This document shows positions 1-8,286 of a DNA stretch of 64,000 nt, piece by piece. The position numbers and the translations under genes are program-made. The stretch spans positions 62,001-126,000 of the forward strand of contig AQSI01000004.1 of assembly GCA_000402655.1 (NCBI GenBank). Direction: 5' to 3'. Origin of the DNA: Fidelibacterota bacterium SCGC AAA298-D23. Its GTDB lineage: Bacteria; Fidelibacterota; Marinisomatia; Marinisomatales; Marinisomataceae. The first letter of the stretch is position 1; each line of letters opens with the position of its first letter. The notes below the pieces were generated by a model. The model made no database searches, was not told where the DNA came from, and saw only the letters and a list, made by a program, of their open reading frames with translations.

Positions 1-2697
1 TGAAGTTACTTCTTCATCACTTAAGTAAGAACCATTAATAAAGAAGTTCCAATCACTTGAAGGGAAATAGTTCAATGTAGCTTCAATACCGTGAAGGTCT
101 AACGGCTCAGTGAGCTGTTTATAACCCATGATTAAATTACCACCATAGATATTTTGTTCTGGAGAAATTGCACCAATTGGTACTTGACCTACACCAACTA
201 ACATCTGAGCAGCTAATTCATCTGCACCAGTACCATTTCCATTACCACCTAATGATGGAGCATCCATCACAGAAATTAAACCAGTAAGATTTGCATCACC
301 AGCCATTCCTGTCATTAATGCAGCTACATAACTTTGTGCATCACCAGCAACTGTCACTAAACCTGATAATGATGTTTTAAGTCCTGTAACATAATTGTCA
401 ACATTTAATTTGTATACATCTACTGATAATGCCATGTTGTCAGTAACTAAACCATTATATCCAAACTCTGTTTGTGTCCAAGTTGTTTCTTGAATTTTTG
501 GAATATCTGGATAGTTCGTACTAGGATCAACTACATTCAACCCTAAATCTAATGCGACATTACCAAAACTACTTGGCATTGCAGTTGCAGCTAAACCTAA
601 AAGTGCCTGTGCAGCAGCAGTAGCTTGTGCAGCTCCATAAGCAGCAGCGCCAGCTACATCTCCTGTGGCAGCTGCATAAGCAGCTCCTACAGCTTGACCA
701 TAACCGCCAACAAGTGCAGCACCATTATCACTAGCTAAGAACAATCCTGCAGTGATAGGAGCCCATACACCAAATGCGGCAGCATTAATTGTACTATTAT
801 TCATAGCATAATTAGTATTTGTATCTACCCCTAATGCTGTAGACCAATTTGATCTAAATGTTGGAGTACCATTGGCATCTCTATCATAAGTCCAACCAGT
901 TGTAGTTGAACCCATAGCTTTAATCTGGAAATCTGGATTGAATGGTAATACTAATCCAGTTGGATTAGATGCGCTAGTAAAATCAATTCCAAATACACCA
1001 CCGTACAAGAAGTCTCTACGAACAGCGATATCTAGATTTTTAGTGAAGTTTCCAGGAAGATCAATATTTTGACCATATGTTAAACGAAAACTTCCTCTAA
1101 CATCATCTGGAGACCAAACCATTCCAAGCTTAGGAGCAAAAACACCGTCTGTTCCTATATCTTCTAAGTAGTTATTTGTATCATATCTACCAGTAGCTAC
1201 AACTTTGAACTCATCACTAAATTTCTTTTCGTATGAGTAATAAACTCCTGTGTTGTCGAAGTTATCAATATCTTCGTTTTTACCATTGATAGTTCCATTT
1301 GTTTCTGGAGTTCTGCTTAATACGTCTAAGCCTACTAAAAGCGATTGATCATTTCTTAATTCAAGAGCATGTTGAAGTTGAAATGCAGTATTTTTAGACT
1401 GATCATAAATAATATTTCCTGTTGAAAGGTTATACGTAGTCTTTTGATCGTTTACATTTGAGAATAAGTTAACAAATAAGTTACCTCCCAAAATGTCTTG
1501 TCTAAAGTAAGAAACTTGCATTTGATACAACCATGCATCGTCAGAATGTGCTCTTCCAATTCCTGTCAATTCTAAAGCACTAATATTACCAGCTCTTAAA
1601 TTTACTGTTAAATTAGATTTTAAATCAGGACGAAAAACAGTCTTTGAATCAAAGAATGTTGCTTCTGGTGAAAAAGGTTCATCTGCAGAAGCAGTATTAG
1701 GTGATCCGCCAACTGGGTCATTATATCCACCACGTGTATAATCTACATAAGGATAAGTTACAGTTTGTTCACCTCTTCTAATTAATAGTGGTTCAAAATA
1801 AGTATGACCGTCTAAAGCAGCTTCAGCTTGAGTTCTAGGCATATTAGATGCCCAGTCATCAAAAGTAGTATGAGTGACTGTAAATCTTGTAGCAGCTCTA
1901 CTACCAAGTTGACCTGCATAACGACCATATAATTTCAAATAATTTCTTTCACCAGCAGTTACTTCAACTCTGGGACCTTGATTGAAAGGAGATTTTGTGA
2001 ACATGGAAATAACTCCTTGTTGAGTATCTGGACCATACATAGGTGGCGCAGGACCTCTTAAAACCTCAACTCTTTCAATATCATCGTCTCCAGGAGCCAT
2101 GAACTGTAGTAATTGAGCATTAATAACTGGAGCACGTGTCCATCTGTTATCAACAACAGCATGAACCGCACCAGTAAAAATACCATTAAATCCTCTAACT
2201 GTCATATTTTGTGATTCTAGACCTGTTTTCATTGTCTCAATTCCAGCTTTATTAGCTAAAATATCAACAATGTAAACAGCATTTCGTGCTGTTAAATCAT
2301 CACCTGAAATAACTTCAACACTTGCAGGAGCTTCAGTTACCAATTCTCTTTTCAATGAAGCTGATACAACAACTTGATCAAGAACTAAATTTCCTTTATT
2401 TAGTGTTAAATTTACTGAACTAGAAGCACCGCCACTTATAGTGACTGAAGAACTAGCATCTTCGAATCCAATATAGGTTGCAGTAACAGTGTAAGTACCA
2501 TCACCCAGACCTGAAATTGAAAATGATCCATCTTGATTTGATGAAGCACCTAAATCAGTACCTTCTACAGAAACATTTGCTCCAGCTAAAGCATTTCCAT
2601 CACTATCAGAGACAGTTCCGACAACACTTTGTGCAAAAAGCGATGTAACTGAAAAGAGTAGGGCAAATGTATATTTAAAACTCTGTTTAAATTTCAT
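1..2697 (-). CDS. TonB-dependent outer-membrane receptor, C-terminus cut by window edge
   Basis: The minus-strand frame is open for 899 codons from the ATG at 2697 to the window edge with no stop, so the C-terminus is missing. It starts with a signal peptide ending near residue 22 (SLFA/QS). A carboxypeptidase-regulatory-like beta-sandwich follows (about 23-105, GTVSDSDGNALAGANV), then a TonB plug (about 115-235, with VRGFNG and VEVLRGPAPPMYGPD) and beta-barrel strands rich in alternating aromatics. The family imports large nutrients across the outer membrane using TonB energy; the ligand cannot be read from sequence. An AGAGG ribosome site lies 8 bases before the start. Two Ala/Gly-rich inserts near residues 640-700 and 770-845 are unusual. 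It is divergent from the MsrB gene across 138 bases. Confidence 0.93.
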   Translation of the reverse strand, partial: MKFKQSFKYTFALLFSVTSLFAQSVVGTVSDSDGNALAGANVSVEGTDLGASSNQDGSFSISGLGDGTYTVTATYIGFEDASSSVTISGGASSSVNLTLNKGNLVLDQVVVSASLKRELVTEAPASVEVISGDDLTARNAVYIVDILANKAGIETMKTGLESQNMTVRGFNGIFTGAVHAVVDNRWTRAPVINAQLLQFMAPGDDDIERVEVLRGPAPPMYGPDTQQGVISMFTKSPFNQGPRVEVTAGERNYLKLYGRYAGQLGSRAATRFTVTHTTFDDWASNMPRTQAEAALDGHTYFEPLLIRRGEQTVTYPYVDYTRGGYNDPVGGSPNTASADEPFSPEATFFDSKTVFRPDLKSNLTVNLRAGNISALELTGIGRAHSDDAWLYQMQVSYFRQDILGGNLFVNLFSNVNDQKTTYNLSTGNIIYDQSKNTAFQLQHALELRNDQSLLVGLDVLSRTPETNGTINGKNEDIDNFDNTGVYYSYEKKFSDEFKVVATGRYDTNNYLEDIGTDGVFAPKLGMVWSPDDVRGSFRLTYGQNIDLPGNFTKNLDIAVRRDFLYGGVFGIDFTSASNPTGLVLPFNPDFQIKAMGSTTTGWTYDRDANGTPTFRSNWSTALGVDTNTNYAMNNSTINAAAFGVWAPITAGLFLASDNGAALVGGYGQAVGAAYAAATGDVAGAAAYGAAQATAAAQALLGLAATAMPSSFGNVALDLGLNVVDPSTNYPDIPKIQETTWTQTEFGYNGLVTDNMALSVDVYKLNVDNYVTGLKTSLSGLVTVAGDAQSYVAALMTGMAGDANLTGLISVMDAPSLGGNGNGTGADELAAQMLVGVGQVPIGAISPEQNIYGGNLIMGYKQLTEPLDLHGIEATLNYFPSSDWNFFINGSYLSDEEVTS

Positions 2698-2835
2698 TAT
2701 TTATACCTCTTTTTTATTGTTATCAATAATTCTTTTGCAAATATTTTGGACGTAAATATCCAATATTTTCTAAAGTAAAGCCTTAAATGAAAAAAACCAA
2801 ACAAAAAATCTATTCTATTATTAACTTAGTTTTCG

Positions 2836-3333
2836 ATGAAAACGACAAAAAAAATTATATGTATATTACTATTATTAATAAGTATTAATGCTCAAACAAC
2901 GGAACAGCTTATGGAAGAAAAAAAATCAAAATTAACTGACATGCAGTACTATGTTACACAAGATTGCGGTACAGAACCTGCTTTTGACAATGAATATTGG
3001 GATCATAAAGAACCAGGAATATATGTCGATATCATATCTGGAGAAGCATTATTCGCTTCTGTACACAAATACGACTCAAATTCTGGATGGCCCTCATTTT
3101 ATCAGCCTATTGAAGATCAAAATTTAAAATTCGAGCAAGATTACCAATTAATTCTTCCTAGAACGGAGGTAAAAAGCAAACAAGGAGATTCTCATCTTGG
3201 ACACGTATTTAATGATGGACCAAATCCTACTGGATTACGCTATTGTATCAATTCTGCTGCTTTAAAATTCATCCCATTAAAAGAAATGGAAGAAAAAGGA
3301 TATAAAAAGTATTTATATCTTTTTGAGAATTAA
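2836..3333 (+). CDS. msrB: secreted peptide-methionine (R)-S-oxide reductase MsrB
   Basis: This 165-residue protein starts with a signal peptide (lysines 4-6, hydrophobic 8-19), so it probably repairs oxidised methionines in exported proteins. MsrB landmarks are GTEPAF (45-50), SGWPSF (83-88), HLGHVF (120-125) and RYCIN with the presumed catalytic Cys137. The two CxxC pairs that bind structural zinc in many MsrBs are absent. Cys44, just before GTEPAF, is the only other cysteine in the mature part and is the likely resolving residue; that is an inference, although an N-terminal resolving cysteine is known in some MsrBs. The stop overlaps the start of the next gene by one base (TAATG), so the two are translationally coupled. 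Confidence 0.93.
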   Translation: MKTTKKIICILLLLISINAQTTEQLMEEKKSKLTDMQYYVTQDCGTEPAFDNEYWDHKEPGIYVDIISGEALFASVHKYDSNSGWPSFYQPIEDQNLKFEQDYQLILPRTEVKSKQGDSHLGHVFNDGPNPTGLRYCINSAALKFIPLKEMEEKGYKKYLYLFEN

Positions 3334-4682
3334 TGGAAAAAGAATCTCGTCTAAAGGATTTTTTAGCAAATCCTTATAAATCTATGTGGAAAATGGCTAT
3401 GCCAATCATTGCTGGAATGATGGTTCAAACACTTTTTAATGTTGTTGATATAATGTTCATTGGTTGGCTCGGAGCTGATGAGGTAACTGCTGTAGCATTT
3501 GTAAGCCCACTATTTTTTATCATAATAGGCCTTGGTGTAGGAATTGGAACTGGTGCAACCGCTACTATTGCTCAGTATATTGGTCAAAAAGATAAGTTAA
3601 ATGCTGAAAAAACTGCCTCTCAAACATTATTAATTGGTTTCGTAAGCACAATTTTTTTAACGATCCTCGGAGTAATTTTTGGAGAAGACTTATTGTCTAT
3701 TTTAGGAGCAGAGGATAAAATTTTATCAATTGCATATTCTTATTTACGTATTTTAACATTCGGCCTTGGATTAGTTATATTTTCAATGTTTTTTAGGGCT
3801 ATTCTTGCTGGAGAAGGAGAAACAAAAATTCCTATGATTATAGGATTAATTGGAACTATTATGAACCTCATTCTTGACCCTATACTCATTTTTACTTTTA
3901 ATTACGGAGTCAGGGGGGCAGCTTTTGCAACAATAATTAGCCAGATTGTAATGGTTCTAGCATACTTATTTATTATTTTTGTGAAAAAATCATCCTATAT
4001 ATCATTCAATTTTAGACAATTGAGCCCAAATAATAATATATTAAAAAAAATCTTTCAAGTAGGAATTCCCTCATCATTATCAATGCTCATTATCTCTTTT
4101 GGGCAAGTAGTAATGAATAAGATTCTTGTAAATTATTCAACAGAAGCTGTCGCTGCATATCAAATTGTCTCTAGACTTGATATGTTGTTATTTATGCCAA
4201 TTTTAGGTATTGCTATTAGTTTAACAACAATTGTCGGAATGTTCTATGGGGCTAAAGAATTTGATAAACTTTTGTCGGTGGTGAATTATGGAATAAACAG
4301 GGCAGTATTAATTACTACTATTAGTGTAATTTTCTTTTTTATTTTAGCGAGTAATATTTTACCTATTTTTAGTTCAAATCCTTTAGTGATTGATATTGGT
4401 GTAACTTATTTAAAAATTATAATATTAGTTTATCCTGCAGTTGGCATAAGTGTTATTTGTTCGAGAGTATGTCAAGCATTAGGTCAAGGAATGCCATTGC
4501 TTATAACTACAATTACCCGTGTGATTATTCTTACAGCTCCGTTGTCTTATTACTTTTATTTCACAGGAAGACCAATAGAATGGGTTTGGTTTTCTCAAGT
4601 ATTAGCAATATTAATTGCCGCAACTATTTCCTTTGCTTGGATGCGTTATTACTTTAGAAAATTTAATATTGTTAGAAACTAG
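3333..4682 (+). CDS. MATE-family multidrug/toxin efflux transporter
   Basis: This 449-residue protein has about twelve hydrophobic segments in two homologous halves. The N-terminal half carries MATE features: MWKMAMPIIAGMMVQTLFNVVD near 18-39 with the characteristic asparagine, then FIGWLG, and GVGIGTGATATIAQ around residue 70. The family exports cationic drugs or metabolites in exchange for Na+ or H+. It is coupled to msrB by a one-base overlap, which hints at a shared stress role, but the substrate cannot be predicted. The length is normal for the family. Confidence 0.92.
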   Translation: MEKESRLKDFLANPYKSMWKMAMPIIAGMMVQTLFNVVDIMFIGWLGADEVTAVAFVSPLFFIIIGLGVGIGTGATATIAQYIGQKDKLNAEKTASQTLLIGFVSTIFLTILGVIFGEDLLSILGAEDKILSIAYSYLRILTFGLGLVIFSMFFRAILAGEGETKIPMIIGLIGTIMNLILDPILIFTFNYGVRGAAFATIISQIVMVLAYLFIIFVKKSSYISFNFRQLSPNNNILKKIFQVGIPSSLSMLIISFGQVVMNKILVNYSTEAVAAYQIVSRLDMLLFMPILGIAISLTTIVGMFYGAKEFDKLLSVVNYGINRAVLITTISVIFFFILASNILPIFSSNPLVIDIGVTYLKIIILVYPAVGISVICSRVCQALGQGMPLLITTITRVIILTAPLSYYFYFTGRPIEWVWFSQVLAILIAATISFAWMRYYFRKFNIVRN

Positions 4683-4703
4683 CCATTCAGGTAACTTTTC
4701 TTA

Positions 4704-5159
4704 ATGAAATCCCTAAAAAATTTACAAGAAGTTAAAAGTTTAGTTGGAAGTGAACTAGGAGTAAGTAAGTGGCATCAAATTTCACAATCCCAAATATCTA
4801 AATTTGGAAAGGTTACTGGAGACGAGCAATGGATTCATACTGCTCCAATTAGAGCTAAATTATTATCTCCCTTTAAATCAACAATCGCTCATGGTTTTTT
4901 GGTCTTATCCTTACTTCCAAAGTTTTTAGAGGAAACCTATTCAATTAAATCAGCCAAAATGGGCGTAAACTATGGATTAAATCGTGTCAGATTTACCGCA
5001 CCTGTTCCTGTAAAAAGTTTCGTTCGAGGTAGGGTGATTTTGAAGGATTTTAAAGAAATAAAGAATGGTGGAAAATTAATTGTAGAGGTTACCGTAGAAC
5101 TCAAAAATAGTGACAAACCAGCCTGCGTAGCTGAACAAGTATTTTTGATATACGAGTAA
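4704..5159 (+). CDS. MaoC-like (R)-specific enoyl-CoA hydratase
   Basis: This 151-residue single hot-dog protein has the MaoC/NodN hydratase signature: GDEQWIH (39-45) supplies the usual Asp and His, and AHGF (62-65) follows. The family reversibly hydrates trans-2-enoyl-CoA to (R)-3-hydroxyacyl-CoA. It lies 16 bases upstream of a histidine phosphatase-like gene, an acyl-CoA dehydrogenase and a kinase, so it probably handles the enoyl-CoA made by that dehydrogenase. A weak AGGT ribosome site precedes the ATG. Confidence 0.88.
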   Translation: MKSLKNLQEVKSLVGSELGVSKWHQISQSQISKFGKVTGDEQWIHTAPIRAKLLSPFKSTIAHGFLVLSLLPKFLEETYSIKSAKMGVNYGLNRVRFTAPVPVKSFVRGRVILKDFKEIKNGGKLIVEVTVELKNSDKPACVAEQVFLIYE

Positions 5160-5162
5160 TAT

Positions 5163-5170
5163 TAAGGAGG
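5163..5170 (+). promoter_or_regulatory. strong Shine-Dalgarno driving an AUU start
   Basis: TAAGGAGGG is a near-perfect match to the 16S tail and sits about 6 bases before the ATT at 5176. It is one of the strongest ribosome sites I can see in the window. It decides the start of the next gene, because no ATG, GTG or TTG exists in frame between the upstream in-frame stop (5146-5148) and the TTG at 5239, which lies after the catalytic RHG motif. Confidence 0.75.
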
Positions 5171-5175
5171 GTAAT

Positions 5176-5874
5176 ATTACAAATCTATATCTTATAAGAC
5201 ATGGACAAGCGTCTTTTGGTGAAAAGAATTACGATAATTTGAGTAAAAAAGGTGTCAAGCAATCAATTGTTCTTGGTAAAAAATTATTAAAAAATAGTAT
5301 ATTTTTTGATCAAACAATTATAGGGCCATTAAATAGACATAAACAAACTTTTGATGGTATAAATAAAGGATATGGAGGTATTTTAAATAGCCCAATAATT
5401 ATTGAAGAATTTGCAGAAAATCAATTGATGGAGATTGCTCAATACTTCATTCCTAAAATGCTTAAAACAGACAAAAATATTAAAGATATTTTTGATGCTG
5501 TACCTTTTTGGAAGCGTAAACGAAAATTTTTAGAGTATTTTAACATCATTGCAAAACAATGGATTCATAATGAACTTGATTTGTCAGAAAAAGGATTTGA
5601 AAGTTATGATAATTTTAGATCAAGAATTCGATTAGCAAAGAGTAAAGTATATTCTTTGATGAACGAAAATAAAAATACAATGGTTGTTTCATCTGGTGGT
5701 GCGATTACGGGTATTTATGCTGAATGTCAATCGTTAACTGTTGATGAAATAATGAAATTAAATTTTAATATTAAAAATGCTTCTATCACATTGTTTAAGA
5801 AAGAAAATGATACTTTTACATTAGATACATTTAATCGTAGTTTAATACCAAGATATTTAGAAACATATATTTAG
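5176..5874 (+). CDS. histidine phosphatase-like protein with AUU start
   Basis: Read from ATT at 5176, the 232-residue product begins with the phosphoglycerate-mutase-type motif LYLIRHGQAS, with catalytic His9; starting at the TTG at 5239 would delete it. R54 lies in the second motif (RHKQT). The usual second catalytic histidine (SHGG) is replaced: the sequence reads VVSSGGAI near 170-177, with Ser173 at that position. Family members hydrolyse phosphate esters through a phosphohistidine. Here the altered pocket makes ordinary phosphatase activity uncertain. It is sandwiched between MaoC and an acyl-CoA dehydrogenase beside a small-molecule kinase, so a phosphorylated acyl intermediate is a possible ligand (inference). 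ATT as initiation codon is inferred from frame and SD spacing. Confidence 0.8.
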   Translation: MTNLYLIRHGQASFGEKNYDNLSKKGVKQSIVLGKKLLKNSIFFDQTIIGPLNRHKQTFDGINKGYGGILNSPIIIEEFAENQLMEIAQYFIPKMLKTDKNIKDIFDAVPFWKRKRKFLEYFNIIAKQWIHNELDLSEKGFESYDNFRSRIRLAKSKVYSLMNENKNTMVVSSGGAITGIYAECQSLTVDEIMKLNFNIKNASITLFKKENDTFTLDTFNRSLIPRYLETYI

Positions 5875-5881
5875 GAAAATT

Positions 5882-7078
5882 ATGGCTTTACCAAAAGAAA
5901 AATTTGAAGAAATCAAATCAAAAATTCAGAAATTTATTGATCACGAAATGGTTGCTCACGAAAATGATTTAAGTTTTAATCACAAGTTTGCAGATCATTT
6001 ATCATTTCTTGAAGAAAAAAGAAATATGGTTAGAGAAATGGGATTATTTGCTCCTCAAATTCCAAAAGAACATGGAGGTTTAGGTTTAAGTCTTCATCAG
6101 CTTGGTCAAATTTATGAAGTACTTGGTAAAACTTTTTATGGACTATATGTTTTCAATTGTCAAGCTCCTGACGCAGGTAATATGGAAATACTTATTGAGC
6201 ATGGTACCGATTACCAAAAAGAAACATTTTTTAAACCGCTGGTTGAAGGTAAAGTTAGAAGTTGTTTTTCCATGACTGAACCCGAATTTGCTGGATCTAA
6301 TCCTGTAATTATGGGTACAACAGCTATAAAAGATGGTTCAAATTATGTGATAAATGGCCACAAATGGTTTACTTCATCTGCAGATGGCGCCGATTTTGCA
6401 ATCGTTATGGTTATTACAGATCCAGAACACGAGAACCCTTACATGAGGGCTTCTCAAATTATAGTTCCCACAAAAACAAAAGGCTTTAATTTTATAAGAA
6501 ATATTTCAGTAATGGGTGATGAAGGAGACGGTTGGAATGCACATGCAGAAATTATTTATGATAACTGTATTGTACCTGAAGAAAATGTGCTAGGCCCTGT
6601 AGGAGCTGGATTTAAAATTGCTCAGGACAGACTTGGTCCAGGAAGAATTCATCATTGCATGAGATGGATTGGAGAATGTGAAAAAGCCTTTGAAATGATG
6701 TGTGAAAGAGCAGCTTCTAGAGAGCTTGCTCCAGGAAAACCTTTAGCAATGAAGCAAACCATTCAAAATTGGATTGCAGAATCAAGAGCAGAGATTAATG
6801 CTTCTCGTTTAATGGTGTTAGATGCTGCAAAAAAAATTGATAACGAAGGTGCTTATGCTGCAAAAGTTGAAATTTCAACGATTAAATTTTATGTTGCACA
6901 AGTTCTTCAAAATGTTCTTGATAGGGCTGTACAAGTTCATGGCGCTCTTGGAATGACTGATGATACCCCACTAGCTTCTTTATACAGGCATGAAAGATCA
7001 GCACGAATTTATGATGGTGCTGATGAGGTTCATAAGTCAAGAGTAGCCAAAGAAATAATGAAAAAATATTTAAAATAG
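5882..7078 (+). CDS. acyl-CoA dehydrogenase, ACAD10/11-like
   Basis: This 398-residue FAD-dependent dehydrogenase has the complete fold: an N-terminal helical domain, the mid-domain CFSMTEPEFAGSNP (about 131-144), VINGHKWFTS (about 156-165), and a C-terminal helical domain with QVHGALGMTDDTPL. Near the C-terminus it reads RIYDGADEVH (378-384 for DGADEVH), the form typical of the ACAD10/11-type clade rather than short-chain enzymes. It oxidises acyl-CoA to 2-enoyl-CoA, or in that clade acts on 4-phosphoacyl-CoA. The gene starts 8 bases after the phosphatase-like gene and is followed after 12 bases by an APH-type kinase, giving as separate genes the two domains fused in animal ACAD11. Confidence 0.93.
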   Translation: MALPKEKFEEIKSKIQKFIDHEMVAHENDLSFNHKFADHLSFLEEKRNMVREMGLFAPQIPKEHGGLGLSLHQLGQIYEVLGKTFYGLYVFNCQAPDAGNMEILIEHGTDYQKETFFKPLVEGKVRSCFSMTEPEFAGSNPVIMGTTAIKDGSNYVINGHKWFTSSADGADFAIVMVITDPEHENPYMRASQIIVPTKTKGFNFIRNISVMGDEGDGWNAHAEIIYDNCIVPEENVLGPVGAGFKIAQDRLGPGRIHHCMRWIGECEKAFEMMCERAASRELAPGKPLAMKQTIQNWIAESRAEINASRLMVLDAAKKIDNEGAYAAKVEISTIKFYVAQVLQNVLDRAVQVHGALGMTDDTPLASLYRHERSARIYDGADEVHKSRVAKEIMKKYLK

Positions 7079-7090
7079 GATTTCAAAGTC

Positions 7091-8239
7091 TTGAGAGTTC
7101 CTCTAAAGCTTAAATTCTATAATTTTATATCAAAATTTATTCAACAAGGTAAAACTCCGAATTTTTCAATGGATGCTCCAAAAAAGATTCGAAAAGGGGA
7201 AGAGCTTTCGGTTGATAAGCTTAAAAAATATTTATCAAATAATAAAATTGATGCTGATGATCTATTAATAGAGCAATTCCCTAGTGGATATTCAAACTTA
7301 ACTTATTTTCTTAAATCATCCACGCAGGAGTTTGTTCTTAGAAGGCCACCATTTGGTGTTAAGAGCTTACAAGGTGGACATGATATGTTTAGGGAATACA
7401 ATGTTTTAAAAAATCTAAAATCTCAATTTGCCAAGGTTCCAGATGTTTACCTTTATTGTGATGATAGTGAAATAATTGGAGCACCATTTTATTTGATGGA
7501 AAGAGTAGAGGGCTATATTATAAGACCAAATCTCCAACAAAAAGATGCTCCAAAAAAAGAAATAGTTCAAAATGTATCCAAATCACTAGTTTCTTCATTA
7601 GTCGAGTTACATAATATTGATATTGAACAAGCAAATTTAAATGATCTTGGCAATATTAACGGTTATATAAAAAGACAAGTTGAAGGCTGGATAAAGAGAT
7701 ATAATCATTCCAAATCTGATGTACTTAAAGACATGGACTTTATCGCATCTTGGTTAATAGAAAATCAACCACTTGAAGTTAAAGCATCAATTGTTCATAA
7801 CGATTTTAAGTATGATAATCTGGTACTTAACAAAGATGATCATTCAAAAATAACTGCAATTCTTGATTGGGAAATGGCAACTATAGGCGATCCTTTTATG
7901 GATTTAGGAACCAGTTTAGGGTATTGGGTAGATAAAAATGACCTTCCAGAGCTTAAATTGTTTCAATTGAGTGCAACAACATTAGATGGTAATCCTACTA
8001 GAGAAGGCATTTTAGAATTGTATGAGCATAAATCTGGAAAAAGTATAATTAACCCAGTGTTTTATTATGTTTTTGGACTATTTAAAATAGCTGTTATTGC
8101 ACAGCAAATTTATTTTAGATATAAAAAAGGTTATACAAAAGACAGAAGATTTTCGTTATTAAATCTGGCAGTTATGTCTTTATCGATAATGGCAAAACAA
8201 GCAATAACTAAAAATCGATTAAGTGATTTATTTGAATAA
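7091..8239 (+). CDS. APH-type kinase, partner of the ACAD10/11-like dehydrogenase
   Basis: This 382-residue kinase-fold protein has a TTG start with AGGA about 10 bases upstream. The catalytic loop reads HNDFKYDN (236-243; Asp238 is the presumed base, with HND instead of the common HGD), and the metal-binding motif is ILDWE with Asp259. The N-lobe has LRRPPFG near 83-89, as in the kinase domain of ACAD10/11. Those domains phosphorylate 4-hydroxyacyl-CoA so that the dehydrogenase can eliminate phosphate, as LvaA does in Pseudomonas levulinate catabolism. Substrate assignment here is inference from the neighbouring dehydrogenase. It is the last gene before a strong terminator. Aminoglycoside resistance is unlikely. 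Confidence 0.88.
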   Translation: MRVPLKLKFYNFISKFIQQGKTPNFSMDAPKKIRKGEELSVDKLKKYLSNNKIDADDLLIEQFPSGYSNLTYFLKSSTQEFVLRRPPFGVKSLQGGHDMFREYNVLKNLKSQFAKVPDVYLYCDDSEIIGAPFYLMERVEGYIIRPNLQQKDAPKKEIVQNVSKSLVSSLVELHNIDIEQANLNDLGNINGYIKRQVEGWIKRYNHSKSDVLKDMDFIASWLIENQPLEVKASIVHNDFKYDNLVLNKDDHSKITAILDWEMATIGDPFMDLGTSLGYWVDKNDLPELKLFQLSATTLDGNPTREGILELYEHKSGKSIINPVFYYVFGLFKIAVIAQQIYFRYKKGYTKDRRFSLLNLAVMSLSIMAKQAITKNRLSDLFE

Positions 8240-8270
8240 AAAAAAGGCCTTCACTTGAAGGCCTTTTTTT
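8239..8270. terminator. bidirectional rho-independent terminator
   Basis: A perfect 14-bp stem (8239-8252 with 8257-8270) with a GGCCTTC core, a 4-base ACTT loop and an A run on one side, T run on the other, sits between the convergent kinase and proteorhodopsin genes. It can work in both directions. Confidence 0.93.
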
Positions 8271-8286
8271 AAGTAAAATGAATTGA

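Noticed and set aside
4457..4657. ORF inside the MATE gene in another frame
   Set aside because: The MATE frame is conserved over the whole stretch; this product has no recognisable feature.
5239..5874. TTG at 5239 as the start of the histidine phosphatase-like gene
   Set aside because: It removes the RHG catalytic motif and has no ribosome site, while ATT 5176 has a strong one.
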